This document shows positions 1-6,279 of a stretch of 6,279 bases of DNA, one piece after another. The translations under genes and the position numbers were made by a program. The first letter of the stretch is position 1; each line of letters starts with the position of its first letter. The notes under the pieces were generated by a model. That model ran no database searches. It saw only the letters and a list, made by a program, of their open reading frames with translations, and was not told where the DNA came from. Source of the DNA: an uncultured Porphyromonadaceae bacterium. Lineage in GTDB: Bacteria; Bacteroidota; Bacteroidia; Bacteroidales; Muribaculaceae. The stretch lies in assembly GCA_905193995.1 (NCBI GenBank), contig CAJJQT010000122.1:1-6279 (forward strand). The letters run 5' to 3'.

Positions 1-1521
1 AACTTCTTCCTCAAGAACGCCGAGGTCACCGTCACTCCGGTCCTCGTCTTCAACGGCACCGAGGCCACCTCGCAGCCCTACACTTTCCAGGGCGAGAAGG
101 TCCGCGGCAACAACCCCGTCATCTCATACGAATACGGCGGCAATGTCACCATTCCCGTCAACTACGTCTGGAGGCCCGAAATGGCCAAGAGCGAGCTTGA
201 GCTTGCCTTCACTGTCCGACAGGGCAACAAGCAGTATGTCCTCCCCCGCGTCAAGGTAGCCGACGGCGTCGTCGCAACAGCCGCTCTCGCCGACGCTCGC
301 ACCGTTGCCCCCGCCGTTGCGCCCGACTCCTTCCAGCGCGTCATCAACCAGAAGTATGCCGCCGACATCCGCTTCCTCGTCAACCAGGCCAACATCCGCG
401 CCACCGAGCTCAACAGCGACGCCATGGTTGAGCTCCGCAAGGAGATCCTCGAGGCTGCCGGTGACTCCACCCGCCAGATCGCCGAGCTAAACATCCAGTC
501 GTACGCTTCGCCCGAAGGCGCCATCGACTTCAACACCCGACTCGCCGAGCAGCGCGAGGTCAACACCACCGACTACCTCCGCGGACAGCTCGCCAAAGAC
601 CGCATCACCGAGTTCGGCGACCTCACCGCTCAGTTCACCGCCGAGGACTGGGAAGGCTTCCAGCGACTCGTCGCTCAGAGCAATATCCAGGACAAGGACC
701 TCATCCTCAGCGTACTGTCGATGTACAAGGATCCCGAGGAACGCGAACGTGAGATCCGCAACCTCTCGTCGGTCTTCGAACAGCTCGCCGACCAGATCCT
801 GCCCCAGCTCCGCTACTCACGCATCACTGCCTCGATCAACGTCGTAGGCAAGAGCGATCAGGAACTCATGGCCCTGGCCCAGAACGATCCCTCCAAGCTC
901 ACCGTCGACGAACTGCTCTACGCCGCAACCCTCACCGACGACAACGCTCAGCGCATGAAGATCTATCAGACCGCCACCCGCGAATATCCCAAGGACTACC
1001 GCGCATGGAATGACCTCGGCCTCACCCAGTACGTGGCCGGCGACTACTCCGCTGCCGAATCCTCGTTCCGCAAGGCCGCTTCGATCAACGGCTCGGCCAA
1101 CGAACCCTCGATGAACCTCGGCCTGATCGAACTCAGCAAGGGCAACTACGACCGCGCCAAGCAGCTCTTCGGCTCCGCCGCCGGTGTCAACGAGCTCAAC
1201 GACGCCCTCGGCGTTTACTACCTCAAGACCGGCGACAACGCTGCCGCTCTCCGCGCATTCGGCAACAGCAAGAGCAACAACGCCGCCCTGGCCCAGATCC
1301 TCGCCAAGGACTACACCAAGGCCAAGTCGACCCTTGCCAGCATCACCAACCCCGACGCCACCACCTACTACCTGATGGCCGTCCTCGGCGCACGCACCGG
1401 CAACGAGCAGATGCTCAACACCAACCTCCGCCAGGCCATCCGCCTCAACCCCGCCCTGGCGGCCGAAGCCCGCACCGACCTCGAGTTCAAAGGCTTCAAC
1501 CTCTCCCGCGCCCTCAACTAA
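1..1521 (+). CDS. OmpA-like/TPR repeat protein, 3' part (5' end outside window)
   Basis: The reading frame is open from base 1 to the TAA at 1519-1521, giving 506 visible codons. The Met at 181 is internal, because the same frame upstream encodes matching protein (it begins NFFLKNAEVTVTPVLVFNG). Counting from the first visible codon, residues 1 to about 105 look beta-rich. Residues about 111-205 resemble an OmpA C-terminal-like fold, with SYASPEG followed by N-x-x-LAEQRE and a YL motif. Residues about 320-425 contain at least three TPR-like helical pairs (YRAWNDLGLTQYVAGDYSAA, then MNLGLIELSKGNYDRAKQLF, then ALGVYYLKTGDNAALRAF-like). I recognise this architecture from Bacteroidales proteins annotated only as tetratricopeptide repeat protein. 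An envelope or periplasmic scaffolding role is inference: OmpA-like folds often bind peptidoglycan and TPRs bind proteins. Any signal peptide would lie upstream. Codon use is strongly C-ending, with Leu mostly CTC, which may indicate good expression. The terminator at 1617 ends its transcript. Confidence 0.85.
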   Translation, partial: NFFLKNAEVTVTPVLVFNGTEATSQPYTFQGEKVRGNNPVISYEYGGNVTIPVNYVWRPEMAKSELELAFTVRQGNKQYVLPRVKVADGVVATAALADARTVAPAVAPDSFQRVINQKYAADIRFLVNQANIRATELNSDAMVELRKEILEAAGDSTRQIAELNIQSYASPEGAIDFNTRLAEQREVNTTDYLRGQLAKDRITEFGDLTAQFTAEDWEGFQRLVAQSNIQDKDLILSVLSMYKDPEEREREIRNLSSVFEQLADQILPQLRYSRITASINVVGKSDQELMALAQNDPSKLTVDELLYAATLTDDNAQRMKIYQTATREYPKDYRAWNDLGLTQYVAGDYSAAESSFRKAASINGSANEPSMNLGLIELSKGNYDRAKQLFGSAAGVNELNDALGVYYLKTGDNAAALRAFGNSKSNNAALAQILAKDYTKAKSTLASITNPDATTYYLMAVLGARTGNEQMLNTNLRQAIRLNPALAAEARTDLEFKGFNLSRALN

Positions 1522-1524
1522 CTT

Positions 1525-1615
1525 GGAAAGCAGGCTTTCCAGCCTGCGGCCCCCAGGAAAGCAGGCTTTCCGGCCTGCGCCCCTTGGAAAGCAGGCTTTC
1601 CGGCCTGCGCCAATG
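1525..1615 (+). repeat. Three tandem 30-31 bp hairpin-forming repeats
   Basis: Three head-to-tail units begin at 1525, 1556 and 1586, each with GGAAAGCAGGCTTTCC followed by (A/G)GCCTGCG and a C-rich tail. Each unit can fold in two exclusive ways. GGAAAGC can pair with GCTTTCC around a 2-base centre, or GCAGGC can pair with GCCTGC around a short TTTCC(A/G) loop. In unit 1 the inner T-A pair gives a 7-bp stem with a TTCC loop; in units 2 and 3 the same position is a T-G wobble. The left 14 bases of each unit match the 5' arm of the adjacent terminator at 13 of 14 positions. The array starts 4 bases after the upstream stop codon, so it lies in the 3' UTR of that gene. Its function is unknown. 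It could protect the mRNA 3' end, assist termination, or be a REP-like repeat. Confidence 0.85.
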
Positions 1616-1616
1616 A

Positions 1617-1656
1617 GAGAGCAGGCTTTCGAAAGCCTGCTCTCCCATTTTTTTTT
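1617..1656 (+). terminator. Intrinsic (Rho-independent) terminator after the TPR gene
   Basis: Bases 1617-1644 form a perfect 28-base palindrome with arms GAGAGCAGGCTTTC and GAAAGCCTGCTCTC. In RNA this gives a 12-bp GC-rich stem with a UCGA loop. It is followed by CCA and nine T residues at 1648-1656. Placed 95 bases after the stop at 1521, it is a strong terminator for the upstream gene. No A tract precedes the palindrome, so it is not expected to work as an intrinsic terminator for the opposite strand. Its 5' arm matches the three tandem repeats just upstream. Confidence 0.9.
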
Positions 1657-1685
1657 GCTTCTTTGACGGAAATATCGTATTTTTG
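1654..1685 (+). promoter_or_regulatory. Bacteroidota-type promoter of the rel-pgpH operon
   Basis: TATTTTTG at 1678-1685 matches the Bacteroidota -7 consensus TAnnTTTG at every defined position. TTTG at 1654-1657 lies 20 bases upstream and fits the -33 element. Transcription is expected to begin a few bases after 1685, leaving a leader of about 30 bases before the ATG at 1724. The first three bases of the -33 box are the last three T residues of the preceding terminator. I see no operator or riboswitch in the short leader. The call is by motif and spacing only. Confidence 0.7.
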
Positions 1686-1723
1686 TGGCTAATTGCATCA
1701 ATAGGACTTAATCGAACAAGAAG

Positions 1724-3958
1724 ATGACTGAAGCTCCACGAATGACAGCCGAAGAAGAAGACCGCATGATCGAAACCGCCTTTGCCGACGTGCTCGACGG
1801 ATATCTCAAAAGCAACCACCGCAAGAAAGTCGAGATCATCGAACGCGCCTACCGCTTCGCCAAGGAAGCCCACAAGGGCGTCCGCCGGCGTTCGGGCGAG
1901 CCTTACATCCTCCACCCGATCGCCGTCGCCAAGATCGCCTCGCAGGAGATAGGACTCGGATCCACCTCTATCTGCGCCGCACTCCTTCACGACGTCGTCG
2001 AGGACACAGATTACACCGTGGCCGATATCGAGCAGCACTTCGGGCCCAAGATCGCTCAGCTCGTCGAGGGCCTGACCAAGATCTCCGGCGGCATCTTCGG
2101 CGACAAGGCATCCGTTCAGGCCGAGAACTTCCGCAAGCTCCTCCTAACCATGAGCGAGGACATACGTGTGGTGCTCGTCAAGATGGCCGACCGCCTACAC
2201 AACATGCGCACACTCGGATCGATGGCCCCCAACAAGCAGTATAAGATCGCCGGCGAGACGCTCTACATCTACGCCCCCCTCGCCCACCGCCTCGGTCTGT
2301 TCGCCATCAAGACCGAGCTCGAAGACCTCGCCTTCAAATACGAGCATCCGAAAGCTTATGAGGAAATCTCGGCCAAAATCCGCGAGAGCGAGGCACGCCG
2401 CTCCAAGGTCTACACCGACTTCTCGCTCCCTATCAAGGAGCGTCTCGATCAGATGGGCCTCAAGTACGAGGCCAAGGCACGCCTGAAGTCCGTTTACTCC
2501 ATCTGGAACAAGATGGAGACAAAGCATCTTCCCTTTGAGGAGGTCTACGACCTCTACGCCATGCGCATCGTCTTCGAGTGCGACGACCAGTCGAAGGAAA
2601 AGAACATCTGCTGGAACATCTACTCGGCCATCACCGACCTCTACCGTCTCCACCCCGACCGCACACGCGACTGGATCGTCACCCCCAAGGCCAACGGCTA
2701 TCAGGCCCTCCACCTCACCGTCATGGGTCCCGACGGCAACTGGATCGAGGTCCAGATCCGCTCGCGACGCATGGACGAGATCGCCGAAAAGGGATTCGCC
2801 GCACACTGGAAATACAAGATCGGCGAGGGCGACGAGGAATCGGAGCTAAACGCCTGGCTCCGCACCATCAAGGACATCCTCGACAACCCCGAGCCGAGCG
2901 CCATGGATTTCCTTGACACTCTGAAACTCAATTTGTTCGCCTCCGAAATCGTCGTCTTCACCCCCAAAGGCGAGCTCATCACGCTGCCGGCCCGCGCCAC
3001 CGTGCTCGACGCCGCTTTCGCCCTCCACTCCGAGATCGGCATCCACTGCATCGCCGGCAAGGTCAACCACAAGCTCGTCCCGCTCAGCAGCCGACTGTCG
3101 TCGGGCGACCAAGTCGAGATCCTCACCTCCCAGTCGCAGACTCCGCAGGCCGAGTGGGCCGATTTTCTGATCACAGCCCACGCCAAGACACGCCTGCGCT
3201 CCGCCCTGCGCAAGATGCGCCAGCCGCTTACCGCCAAGGGCGGCGAGATGCTGCGTGAGTGGCTCGCCGAGCACAATATTCCCGACACCAACGCCGTCAT
3301 TTCCAAAATTCTCGGCACATACCATATCGCCAACCGCGACGACCTCTGCTACCAGCTCGGCAACGAGGAGATCATGCTCGGCGACTTCCTCGTCAAAGCA
3401 CTCCGAAAGCCCGCCGAAGCATCTGCATCCAAGCAGGGCATCCTGAGCAAAATACTCCGCATCGGCAAGAAAAACGACGAGCACACCGCTGCGCCGCCCG
3501 TCAATCCCAAGGATATCTACGTGCTCCGCTGCGACGACACCGGCCCGCTCAATTTCATGACCGCCGACTGCTGCTCGCCCATTCCCGGCGACGACACCCT
3601 CGGCTTCATCACCGACTCCGGTGCCGTCGAGATCCATACTCTCGACTGCCCACGCGCTCAGGTCCTCAAGGCCGGCTACGGACCGCGCATCGTAGCCACT
3701 CGCTGGGAGAATTCCGGCGCCCGCTTCGTGGCCGACATTCGCATCGAAGGCATCGACCGCCACGGCATCCTTCAGGAGCTCATCCAGATGATCTCGACCC
3801 ACCTGGCCATCGACATCCGCCGGCTCAACATCGAAGCCAAGGGCGAGATCTTCACCTGCGAGCTTTCGGTCAAGGTCGCTTCAGCCGACGTGGTCCGCGA
3901 CCTGTGCAACAAAGCTCTGACTATCAACGGTATCAAGACTGCTTCACGTATCCAATGA
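1724..3958 (+). CDS. rel: Bifunctional (p)ppGpp synthetase/hydrolase (Rel/SpoT family)
   Basis: This 744-residue protein is a full-length cytosolic RelA/SpoT homologue. The family makes (p)ppGpp from ATP and GTP/GDP and also hydrolyses it, which drives the stringent response. The hydrolase HD domain looks intact: RRSGEPYILH with His64, HDVVEDT with His89-Asp90, and KMADRLHNMRTL with Asp156. The synthetase domain has RLKSVYSIW (253-261), YDLYAMR with Asp276, RTRDW (313-317), TPKANGYQALH (321-331) and EVQIR with Glu342. RTRD occupies the place of RxKD in bifunctional Rel and ExDD in monofunctional RelA, so both activities are expected. A TGS domain (about 407-468), a helical region, a Cys-rich zinc-finger-like segment (CCSPIPGD 616-623, HTLDC 638-642) and a C-terminal ACT domain (about 669-744) follow. 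The start at 1724 has an A-rich upstream stretch (AACAAGAAG) typical of the phylum; Met7 at 1742 is an alternative. The gene symbol could equally be relA or spoT. Confidence 0.96.
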   Translation: MTEAPRMTAEEEDRMIETAFADVLDGYLKSNHRKKVEIIERAYRFAKEAHKGVRRRSGEPYILHPIAVAKIASQEIGLGSTSICAALLHDVVEDTDYTVADIEQHFGPKIAQLVEGLTKISGGIFGDKASVQAENFRKLLLTMSEDIRVVLVKMADRLHNMRTLGSMAPNKQYKIAGETLYIYAPLAHRLGLFAIKTELEDLAFKYEHPKAYEEISAKIRESEARRSKVYTDFSLPIKERLDQMGLKYEAKARLKSVYSIWNKMETKHLPFEEVYDLYAMRIVFECDDQSKEKNICWNIYSAITDLYRLHPDRTRDWIVTPKANGYQALHLTVMGPDGNWIEVQIRSRRMDEIAEKGFAAHWKYKIGEGDEESELNAWLRTIKDILDNPEPSAMDFLDTLKLNLFASEIVVFTPKGELITLPARATVLDAAFALHSEIGIHCIAGKVNHKLVPLSSRLSSGDQVEILTSQSQTPQAEWADFLITAHAKTRLRSALRKMRQPLTAKGGEMLREWLAEHNIPDTNAVISKILGTYHIANRDDLCYQLGNEEIMLGDFLVKALRKPAEASASKQGILSKILRIGKKNDEHTAAPPVNPKDIYVLRCDDTGPLNFMTADCCSPIPGDDTLGFITDSGAVEIHTLDCPRAQVLKAGYGPRIVATRWENSGARFVADIRIEGIDRHGILQELIQMISTHLAIDIRRLNIEAKGEIFTCELSVKVASADVVRDLCNKALTINGIKTASRIQ

Positions 3959-6027
3959 AAAAAATATCGGAAATAAGCGCCAACAGCATAGTGCGCCGCG
4001 TTGCCGTCGCTCTGGCTGCCCTGGTCGTCATCGTGTGGTTCTACCCCCACCAGCGCACCAGCAAACTGTTCTACGAGGAAGGCCGCCCATGGAACTACGC
4101 CCAGCTCATCGCCCCCTTCGACATACCGATCCATCCCGACTCGGCCACCGTCGAGCGGATGCGCGACACCCTCGACGCCCGCTTCGTACCGATCTTCATG
4201 TTCGACAGCGACGCCCTCGACTCGGTGATCGGCCGTCTGCCCGGCAGCGCCGGCGAGCGGATGAGCCTTGCCGGACGCATCCGCCGTTGCTACGACGAAG
4301 GCATCGTGTCGGCCGAGACCATGGCCCGCATACGCGAAGGCAAGCTCCCGCGGATGCGGGTGCTCGAGGGCAACACCATGAGCGAACGGTCCACCGACGG
4401 CCTGATATCCGTCAGCGACGTTTACCGCCGCCTCGACAGCCTGGTGCGCGAACCCGCTCTGCACCAGTATCTTGTCCGGTCCGACGTCTACAGCCTGCTC
4501 GTCCCGAATCTCGTCTTCGACGAAGCCGAGAACAAGCGGCACTACGACAACGAATACCAGACCATGACCGCCGACCGCGGAGTCATACTCCAGGGACAGG
4601 CCATCATCAACAAGGGCGACATCATCACACCCCAGGACTTCACCAATCTCCAGACCTACGAGCAGCTGCTCGAGGCGCGCCTCACCGACGAGAGCCGGTC
4701 CGACTGGCTTTCTATACTCGGTCAGGCAGTCTACGTCATGCTTCTGCTGTCGGCCCTGCTGGGCTACTGCGCCATATTCCGCCGCGACCTGTTCGCCAAT
4801 TTCCGCGCAGTGCTGTTCATCCTCCTGCTCGTGACGGCCTTCTTCCTGTTCTCTGTGGCCCTGTCCGCGTTCATTCCCGGCGGCGTCTACATCGTGCCTA
4901 TGGTGATCGTCCCGATCCTCGTGCTCGTGTTCTTCGACGCCTACACGGCCATGTTCGTCTCCACCGTGGCGGTGCTGATCGTGGCGCCTGTCACGAGCTT
5001 CACGCTCGAATACGTCTACCTCCAGTTCTGCGCATCGGCCATCGCCGTTTACACCCTGCGCGACCTCAGCCGCCGCTCGCAGCTGATGCGCACCTCGCTG
5101 CTGGTGGCCGTGACCTATGTGGCAGCCTACGTTGCCCTGGAGCTGCTGATGAACGGCTCCTTCGAAGGCTTCACCTGGCGCATGCCCGTCTTCCTGACCA
5201 TCAACGCACTCCTCACGCTGGTGCTCTACATACTGATGTTCGCCGTCGAGAAAGCCTTCGGGTTCGTGTCGACCGTCACGCTCATCGAGCTCGCCGACAC
5301 CAACCAGCCCCTGCTGCGTAAGCTGAGCGACACCTGCCCCGGCACTTTCCAGCACTCGATGAGCGTCAGCAATCTCGCCGCCGACGCCGCCCGCGCCATG
5401 GGAGCCAACGAGGAGCTCGTCCGCGCAGGCGCACTATACCACGACATAGGCAAGATGGCCAACCCGGCCTTCTTCACCGAAAACCAGCACGGCGTCAACC
5501 CCCACGAGGCACTGCCCCCGGAGCAGAGCGCCCGCATCGTCATCGGACACGTCACCGACGGCCTCCGCATGGCCGACCGCGCCGGACTGCCGTCGGTCAT
5601 CAAAAAATTCATCACCGAGCACCACGGCACAGGCAAGGCCAAGTATTTCTACTACACCTACTGTCAGAAGCACCCCGACGACCCCAACCCGCCGGCCGAC
5701 GACTTCACCTACCCCGGCCCCGATCCCGAGAGCCGCGAGACCTCGCTGCTGATGATGGCCGACGCCGTCGAGGCCGCCTCGCGCTCGCTCAAGGACTACT
5801 CGCGCGAATCGATCACCGAACTGGTCAACAAGATCATCGACGGCCAGATAGCCGAGGGGCTCCACGCGCATTCCACCCTCGAGTTCCGCGACGTCCCCAT
5901 CATCAAGGAAGCTTTCGTGAAGCGTCTGATGACAATCTACCACACCCGCATTGCCTATCCGTCGGCTCCACCGCAGGCCGCGGCCGCCCCGGCAGCCGCA
6001 TCCGCGCAGCCCTCCGGCAATAAATAG
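3955..6027 (+). CDS. pgpH: PgpH-type 7TM-HD phosphodiesterase, probable c-di-AMP hydrolase
   Basis: This 690-residue integral membrane protein has the order of PgpH/YqfF. TM1 is at about 16-31. An extracytoplasmic 7TMR-HDED-type region spans about 35-248 and includes ILQGQAIINKGDIIT. About seven hydrophobic segments lie between 252 and 432, and a cytosolic HD domain follows. Candidate metal ligands are all present: His467 (GTFQHS), His496-Asp497 in YHDIGKM, His532 (GHV), His556-His557 (EHHGT) and Asp603 (MMADAVEAA). NPHEALPPEQSA and FTYPGPDPESRE are also family-typical. Listeria PgpH hydrolyses cyclic di-AMP to pApA; the substrate here is inferred. The ATG at 3955-3957 overlaps the rel stop in ATGA, with no Shine-Dalgarno sequence, which suggests translational coupling. 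The frame stays open upstream to 3259, but that stretch is Arg/His-rich, lies inside rel and is not family sequence. Residues 669-690 form a Pro/Ala-rich tail that looks disordered. Confidence 0.93.
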   Translation: MKKISEISANSIVRRVAVALAALVVIVWFYPHQRTSKLFYEEGRPWNYAQLIAPFDIPIHPDSATVERMRDTLDARFVPIFMFDSDALDSVIGRLPGSAGERMSLAGRIRRCYDEGIVSAETMARIREGKLPRMRVLEGNTMSERSTDGLISVSDVYRRLDSLVREPALHQYLVRSDVYSLLVPNLVFDEAENKRHYDNEYQTMTADRGVILQGQAIINKGDIITPQDFTNLQTYEQLLEARLTDESRSDWLSILGQAVYVMLLLSALLGYCAIFRRDLFANFRAVLFILLLVTAFFLFSVALSAFIPGGVYIVPMVIVPILVLVFFDAYTAMFVSTVAVLIVAPVTSFTLEYVYLQFCASAIAVYTLRDLSRRSQLMRTSLLVAVTYVAAYVALELLMNGSFEGFTWRMPVFLTINALLTLVLYILMFAVEKAFGFVSTVTLIELADTNQPLLRKLSDTCPGTFQHSMSVSNLAADAARAMGANEELVRAGALYHDIGKMANPAFFTENQHGVNPHEALPPEQSARIVIGHVTDGLRMADRAGLPSVIKKFITEHHGTGKAKYFYYTYCQKHPDDPNPPADDFTYPGPDPESRETSLLMMADAVEAASRSLKDYSRESITELVNKIIDGQIAEGLHAHSTLEFRDVPIIKEAFVKRLMTIYHTRIAYPSAPPQAAAAPAAASAQPSGNK

Positions 6028-6055
6028 CGCCCCTCTGCGTTATAGATATGTGAAC

Positions 6056-6279
6056 ATGACAACGCTGCGCCGACATCCGCTGATGCTCCTGCTTGCCGCC
6101 CTGGTGCTGGCAGGCATCGCCGCCTCGTGCTCGCCGCGAAAGAACCCCGCCGCCACCCGCCGCTACCAGGCCTTCATCACACGCTACAACATCTACTACA
6201 ACGGCGACACCCACTACAAGGAGACGCTCAAGAACATGGAGACCAACTACGAGGACGACTACTCGCAGCTGCTCTTCAT
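6056..6279 (+). CDS. SprE/PorW-like TPR lipoprotein, 5' part (3' end outside window)
   Basis: The frame is open from ATG at 6056 to the window end, giving 74 complete codons. The N-terminus is a lipoprotein signal: TLRRH, then the hydrophobic stretch PLMLLLAALVLAGIAAS, then Cys25 in an AASC lipobox. Residues after the Cys (RYQAFITRYNIYYNGDTHYKE) resemble the mature N-terminus of Bacteroidota TPR lipoproteins of the SprE/PorW type, known as accessory factors of the type IX secretion system. Homologues also occur in species not known to use that system, so secretion cannot be claimed. The TPR region would lie beyond the window. The start follows the pgpH stop by 28 bases with no terminator, which suggests the same operon. 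An ATG at 6048 meets a stop at once and is not used. The lipoprotein call is firm; the family call rests on recognition of a short segment. Confidence 0.75.
   Translation, partial: MTTLRRHPLMLLLAALVLAGIAASCSPRKNPAATRRYQAFITRYNIYYNGDTHYKETLKNMETNYEDDYSQLLF

Noticed and set aside
181..183. ATG as the start of the TPR protein
   Set aside because: The frame is open back to base 1 and the upstream translation continues the same protein, so this Met is internal.
1525..1644. Possible short CRISPR array
   Set aside because: The units abut with only a few bases of C-rich linker and have no unique spacers. They are internally palindromic, and no cas gene is present.
1662..1665. Second TTTG as an alternative -33 box
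   Set aside because: It lies only 12 bases from the TAnnTTTG element, too close for the Bacteroidota promoter. The TTTG at 1654-1657 gives the expected spacing of about 20.
817..1701. Minus-strand open frame with repeated KACFP and ESLLS-like peptides
   Set aside because: The repeated peptides are read from the non-coding hairpin array, and the rest is antisense to the TPR gene. No start context or family match is visible.
1514..2038. Minus-strand frame with ESLLS repeats across the rel start
   Set aside because: It would run through the terminator, the array and the conserved HD domain of rel. The 10-residue period only mirrors the 30-base DNA repeat.
3259..3954. Upstream extension of the pgpH frame (232 extra residues)
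   Set aside because: The extension is Arg/His/Pro-rich, lies out of frame within the conserved TGS-to-ACT part of rel and has no PgpH family sequence. A normal PgpH N-terminus with TM1 begins at the ATG at 3955.
4035..5321. 428-codon Arg/Pro-rich plus-strand frame inside pgpH
   Set aside because: It is a frame-shifted shadow of pgpH in GC-rich DNA, with no recognisable domain and a composition unlike real protein.
3772..5355. 527-codon open frame on the minus strand
   Set aside because: It is antisense to rel and pgpH, which have clear conserved domains. Its composition (Gly/Glu/Val/His-rich, low complexity) is what C-ending codons produce on the opposite strand.

Overview
The window reads as a GC-rich Bacteroidota genome, most likely order Bacteroidales and possibly a Muribaculaceae-like gut lineage. 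Three things point there. The first gene matches a TPR protein type I know from Bacteroides and relatives. The one clear promoter has the Bacteroidota form (TTTG, 20 bases, TAnnTTTG) rather than the E. coli form. Start codons lack strong Shine-Dalgarno sequences. The assignment to family is a guess. All genes are on the + strand.

Layout. (1) Bases 1-1521 hold the 3' part of a large gene with an OmpA-like segment followed by TPR repeats; its start lies outside the window. (2) Bases 1522-1723 are the only sizeable gap between genes. It holds three tandem 30-31 base hairpin units, then a strong intrinsic terminator built on the same core sequence, then a Bacteroidota-type promoter whose -33 box lies at the end of the terminator's T tract. 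(3) Bases 1724-3958 encode a full-length Rel/SpoT (p)ppGpp synthetase/hydrolase. (4) Bases 3955-6027 encode a PgpH-type membrane HD phosphodiesterase, a family that hydrolyses cyclic di-AMP; its ATG overlaps the rel stop codon by four bases. (5) From 6056 to the window end is the start of a lipoprotein resembling the SprE/PorW TPR lipoproteins.

How the parts fit. Genes 3 to 5 look like one operon driven from the promoter at 1654-1685, because the gaps are -4 and 28 bases and no terminator lies between them. The operon joins (p)ppGpp turnover to c-di-AMP turnover. These two nucleotides are known to interact in Firmicutes, where ppGpp inhibits c-di-AMP phosphodiesterases. The coding content is otherwise conserved housekeeping and envelope material. 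I see no phage, transposase, CRISPR array, RNA gene or defence system. The least explained element is the hairpin array between the first two genes.
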